NCBI RefSeq assembly: GCF_011397635.1
Contig: NC_064769.1
Span: 13,905,207 to 13,969,206, forward strand
Source of the DNA: Epinephelus fuscoguttatus
Taxonomy: Eukaryota; Chordata; Actinopteri; Perciformes; Serranidae
DNA length: 64,000 nt
Direction of reading: 5' to 3'
The notes beneath the pieces were generated by a model. The model was not told the origin of the DNA and did no database searches. It saw only the letters and a list, made by a program, of their open reading frames with translations. A program made the translations under genes and the position numbers. Below, piece after piece: positions 58,701 to 64,000 of the stretch (position 1 is its first letter; each line of letters opens with the position of its first letter).

Positions 58701-61700
58701 CTGTGCAAGCAGAGACAGAGAAAGAGAACATCTGATTAACATCAGAAAATGAACACAAAGTAACACAGAAATAAGCTTTAACCATAGTTTGGAGAAAAGG
58801 GCACATGCTTTCTTTATATGATAGGAGCCTCTGGTGCAAGATAAAATCAGGCTGGAAAACACACGGAACATCTGCACATCACATCTCTTAGTCCAATCAA
58901 AGCAATATATACCTCTGAGTTTTTAATTCAATTTCTAAGGCAGGTCTTGAATTGATTACTGTGTCAAAAGTGTCTGTTAGGCCACTGACAATAAACACTC
59001 ATTTTTTTTATTTTTCATTTTAGTTCAGTTGAGAATTATAATCCTTACACAAATCTAATCCTGTAAGAATCCACACCCTACTTGTCCTGACTGGCCTGAC
59101 AGTCTAACCATAAAAGCACATAAGCCCACACTGCCATATCACCACAATAATGCTTAGCATTGATGCACTTAACATCAACATTTTTTCCTCTAGCATGCCC
59201 TTGAGAGAACTCCCACATCTTCCAGACGTAAGCCGTCTTATCGTCCTCTGCAATGGAGGACGCAGTGCAAGCACATGATGCGAGCATACACACACAGACA
59301 CACACCCCGCTTTACTTGAGTTATAATCAACAAAGTAGCAGTTTATTACTTGCAGTCTGTACCAACTTCTGAGAGTTAAGATAGCAGCTTCCAACTGAAC
59401 TGGACACTAATCTAGAAAAGCAAAACACCACTTTTTTTGTGTGGTCTTAAAGCTGCTTGCTGCTCTACAAATAAGTTATAACTCACACTTCTGGTTCCTG
59501 ATTACATGTCATAAAACTGTAACTGGGTCAAGCTCAAGATAGGTAGTTTACATTATCTTGTGGACAGCAGTGATTCAGCTTTTGGTGGAGGATATATGTA
59601 AACATATTATCTCATGACAATGTATCCACAGTACTTCACATGGTTTAGACTGCACACATGACACAATGCACTATGGCTGCAGCGAAACTTGGAACTCATG
59701 TGACCCATGGGCTGGCTGTCTTGCATGATTTGATTTGACTATGATTGATTTTCAAATTTCAATATGATATGAAGGCAGAAAGGGAAGACATCCATTTTAG
59801 GTTTTGATGTCTTTTTTCAGCTGTAACCGTAACTGTCTACAAAGAAGTCAAACCAGTCATCCAGCTTTAATGGGGACATGTCTTAAAATGCCATAAATCA
59901 GATCAAAGCCAGCTGCATGGGACACTGAGTGAGAGAAACTACATGTTAAATAAATCTGTAATCTATCACAGTATTAAATATTTTAAGTCCTTTGAGCTTG
60001 TAATATAGAGATTTAAGGTTGGCGTAAAGCCAAAAAGGTTACTGAAATGTACCTTTTAGTTGTAGTTTTACTGCCCAACCAGACTTGGTTTGCTCGATTA
60101 ACTTCTGAAATGATCTTTACCTCTTCCTCTAGAATAATAATAAGATAATATTGTTGTATATCATAATGCTGACAACCTACTGTTAGTAATAGCCTTTTTA
60201 TTTTTCCTCCACTTTTACTCCTGTCCAATGGTCTAGACCTCAAAGACTCAAAATTTAGTGTGTAGCTTCTAAATTTCCCAATACTTCGCCACAAAATTTG
60301 ACATTGACAGACAGTCATGGTACAATACAACAAGGAACTGTTTTTAGCCAAACACTTGTGAAACTCGATGATACCTCGAATGAAAACAAATCCATATTTT
60401 CAGTTCTGACAGATTTTCTGATGTTTTGAACATTTTGCAGTCTAGCCTATTTTTTCTTAACTTTTACCCAGAAATTTGAGCAAACCCACATTAAACACAG
60501 CAAAAAGTATTTTGGGCTTGCTAGATGACAGCTTTTACATCGGAATTTATAAATCAAAACAGAAAATCACAGCAGATGAAAACACAGGAAATGAGGCATA
60601 ATTCCTATGCACGATCAACCAAACATAACTCGTGCCTGGGACAGGCACCAAAGTACATGAGGCTACATTTCATCAAGGTTATTTTCTATAGTACCACTAT
60701 CCTTAAAAACAAGCAACGACACATGTTTTCTAACTTTTTTTAACACAAAGCCAGAACACAAAGCGTGACAAAACTAAAGACATCATGTCTGTTCCATAGA
60801 GACTGGCAGGAGTACAAATTTGGCTAGGAGACACAAAATGACTTCACAGCAAAGATGCCCAAATGTAATATGTCTGATGACATTTGGCTGTGATGTTCAT
60901 ATATACACTGTGGTTTACATTTATATTTATTCACAAAAGTGTAAAATTGACAATTGATATCGGCCATAGTCACAGGAACAAACAAGACTAAAGGAACCAG
61001 TGTACCCAAACAGCTTGATGGATGCTTTGACAATGTTTCAAATTCCCTTCCCCACACCATCCTAACATAAGAACTGCGCTTCAATATTTCTGTGACTTTC
61101 TGAAACAGACAACTGTATCATCACATAGCAACTTGACAGGTCAGTGGATCGCTAAAGACACTCAGAGATATCATCTTACAACCATTACTGTCTGTGCTAA
61201 ATTTTGTGATAATCCATCCAGTGCATGTCGAGATATTTAAGTCTGGACCAAAGTGCCACAGTGGCTGACAGACTGACAGATGAGCATCCCTTTCCCTAAA
61301 GCCATGTTGCTAGCCAAAAACTACCAAAGTTGACTCAACATTATAAAAAGAAGCATTGCACCAGTTTCGCTGCATTTTGGCATTATGAGCTAAATCTGAG
61401 TTTTCACTCGTCCATGAACTTTTAACATAAACTAGGTCAGCAGCCTCATTAGCACTGGGCTTTAATTCTGACAGCAGTATGTGAAACAACATTGTTTCTA
61501 TGAAACTGAGTTTGGAGAGGAGAGTTAATGAGTAAGCATGTCACAGGCCTAAATGTTTATGCAGGAATGCAGGTTAACCATTCTAGTCAATGGGAGGCGT
61601 GAAGTCTGAGGCAAAGTGGGTTACTACCCATCTTGCTCATTACCCATGAGAATGGGGAGAGCGGGTGCTGTGAAGACTGATTGTTTTGCAGCCCTTGTTA

Positions 61701-64000
61701 TTTCAACAGAGACCTACAGTGGAATGTTTTTTATCCACACTGAGGCTGCTGCGCAGGCCAGCTCCTCTCGCATTGGACTACGGTCCTGCTCATTATTGAG
61801 GGGGCTTAGGAGGCAGCGGCCCAATACAGCAAGAGCAGACAGCCTTCACCACTTCAGCGCCTCATTCTCTTTTTCTTTTTCAAACAGTGGGGATGTTTGT
61901 TCCCAGGTATTCCCATGTATTCCCACACTATAGCTAGAAAGAAATACCTAAACAAGGTTTAGTCTGCTGCTGCTAAGTGTTTGAAAGTCTTAGCCACAGT
62001 CACAAGGATTTTAAAGAAAATAATCCTGGAAACGTGATAGTGCTCTTTACTCTGCACTTAGGTCAAGCTTTTCCTTTCCTCCCACCTTCCTGTCTGTGAC
62101 ACAGCTACAACCCATGAAATGGATTTGAAAACAATCCCCTGAAAAACTGCACTTCAGCTGAGTGAAGGTACAAATAATTTCATTTTCTGCTGCTTTCTAT
62201 TCCTGCTCATCTCTCCATATGTGCCAGGAACAAAATGATCAGAAAAGCATGTACGTCTTGCTCTTTTAAGCTTTTCTTTGATCCTAAATCTTTTGAAAAC
62301 TGGAGTAGCTTCACTTTTGAGGTCCATAAAAACGCCAGATTCCACTTCTACTTCCAAAAGCATAACTCGTAACATAAGATATGAGAAGGAATTTGTTCAT
62401 ATCCTCCAAACATCAGAACTGTGGTCTCAGCTGGCAAACACATTTGGAACAGAAGCCGACGAGAAGAGGTACTCTTCGCCAGCATTGAGGTGAAAATCTT
62501 CCTGAAGTCATTCATGCCAGGAAAATTCAACAACAAACTCTGAGTGAACCTCTGTTCCCAGAATCATACTGTATTATGCAGCCTGCAAGCACACAATTCA
62601 AATTCAAAACACACACGGTGTCTAGGAGGGCCTGGATCAGAATATCTTTTGAACCAACATGACTGATGATGTAAGAACTGATGTTTTCAAAATGTGTATA
62701 GCATAACAAAACCAGACTGTATGCTATTAAACAGATCAACTGAAGATATACAGCTGAAGAAACTCCTCCGTTATGTATTCTTCCTTACTGCAAAGCTGTG
62801 ACAGGAGTGGAGAGATTGTGGTTGCATTCACAGCCATGACTTGTGAAGAAAACAGTAGCGGGAATTACACAGAAACTGTGACTCACCTAAATAAAAGGGA
62901 GAACCCGATGGTTGGTTTTCATGAATCGTAACCCTCTTACAATTCAGTCAATTAGCCGACATGCTTTCCCAGATTATCTTACAATGAGTTTAACACAGGG
63001 GTTGTTGATGGACACTGGCCATTACAGTACTGAGCCTGGTACCTTCCAGTTATGGATTGGTTTCCCTGACCAATAAGCCACCCTGGATGTTGGTGTTGTG
63101 TTTTTCAGCTCAACCAGGGTCAGGACCAGCCAGAAAGAGAGCCATGACTATTCCATGATTATCAGCCCAGCTCTGGACCAACAGCCCTCACTTCTCATTT
63201 TGGTCTCGACCTCATCCGCTCCATTTCTGTTAATCACAGGGTTGCTATGAGTACCGTGACATGCAGAGCATGGTTTTGCAAAACCTCACTCCACACCCCC
63301 CTCTTCCCAACACACACAAACCCAACCCACTGACTATTTTCCCCATTTTTCCTATGATGATGCTCACACCATCTCCATCATAACCACTTAAGATGTTCAT
63401 CTTGATCAATCACACAGACTCCTCACCTTTCTCTTAAGCCTTGAATGAATATTCAAAACCCTCATGACCTTTGACTTCAAGCTAACTTTACTACTTTTCC
63501 ATGGTAATGAAGGGGGAGGGGGGCACAAGCTGCCTTCCTACAACCCCCATAAAACCTTCAGCCTGCCCTGCACTGACATATTATGCCTCTAAAAGACTTT
63601 GTTAAGCTTTAACACGTTGACAAAAATGTTCCTCGATCGTACACAAACAGTACTGGTGGCAGTAAACTAGCCAGACAGTTATTTCTGTGGTGGTGCCTGC
63701 TCCCTCCCAAACTTTTAAATACAGAACTGCTGTGGTCAAAGATGCCCCATGTCAGGCAGCAGCAGGAGCAATACTGTTGGGACGTTAACACAATACGTAG
63801 CAATACTTGAAAGTAAAGACATGGTACATATGAACAAACCGTTTATTAGCATTAAAGTAGCTAGCTAACAGCACTGTCAGCGGTTTTTAGATAAAAGGGG
63901 CATCGGCGTTTGAGCCTCGCCACAACAGACACAACCCCTCAGCTTTTCCCGCTGGCAAACGTTACGCTAAAGTTAGCTAACTTTTCGTACATCACGTTTT
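58701..64000. other. PTPN13 first intron and possible promoter side
   Basis: No coding exon is seen. A repeat-like piece at about 61,150-61,290 (GCTAAATTTTGTGATAATCC, GTCGAGATATTTAAGTCTGG) is a common fish repeat. Near the right edge CpG-bearing sequence (GGGGCATCGGCGTTTGAGCC, ~63,898) may lie close to the non-coding first exon; this is a guess. Confidence 0.4.
61150..61290. repeat. Fragment of common fish repeat
   Basis: Reads GTGCTAAATTTTGTGATAAT, CATCCAGTGCATGTCGAGAT and TCTGGACCAAAGTG, known to me from many fish genomes. It has no coding frame. Confidence 0.55.

Overview
The window looks like nuclear DNA of a ray-finned (probably percomorph) fish. It carries short vertebrate-type exons with GT..AG introns, many repeats of kinds widespread in fish genomes, and CA/GT microsatellites. 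I see no bacterial operon, CRISPR array, tRNA or rRNA gene. All exon boundaries were read by hand, by reading-frame continuity across splice sites and by similarity to the human proteins as I remember them; no alignment was run.

Layout. (1) 1-2,896, minus strand: the first ten exons of SDAD1, a ribosome-biogenesis protein. Its 3' part lies off the left edge. (2) 4,016-4,570, plus strand: an inverted partial copy of SDAD1 (end of exon 8 to start of exon 11), head-to-head with the real gene. (3) 4,668-8,655: a mobile-element cluster. It holds a decayed ISL2EU/DDE_Tnp_4-type transposase, a ~0.97 kb terminal-inverted-repeat element with part of a coding exon, an intact SANT/Myb-like exon, and a 1.25 kb foldback element with ~400 bp arms. 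(4) 8,656-11,578: mostly empty, with one housekeeping-promoter-like start near 9.75 kb that I cannot assign to a known gene. (5) 11,579-58,695, minus strand: the complete coding region of PTPN13 (PTP-BL/PTP-BAS/FAP-1). I placed 48 coding exons that join in frame into 2,572 codons. (6) 58,701-64,000: the PTPN13 5' intron and possibly the upstream promoter side.

PTPN13 dominates. The domain order is KIND, FERM, PDZ1 to PDZ5, a further PDZ domain, then a tyrosine phosphatase domain with catalytic residues intact. The human protein as I know it has five PDZ domains. The extra class-I PDZ between PDZ5 and the phosphatase is the most interesting coding observation here. Its introns hold many small foldback elements, at least four of them flanked by TTAA, and one carries a 66-base CA repeat five bases after a splice donor.

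I found no new defence or metabolic system. The best leads are the extra PDZ domain, the SDAD1 inverted copy whose divergence falls to zero along its length, the CA repeat at a splice donor, and a possible three-exon microprotein gene near 9.8-11.1 kb.
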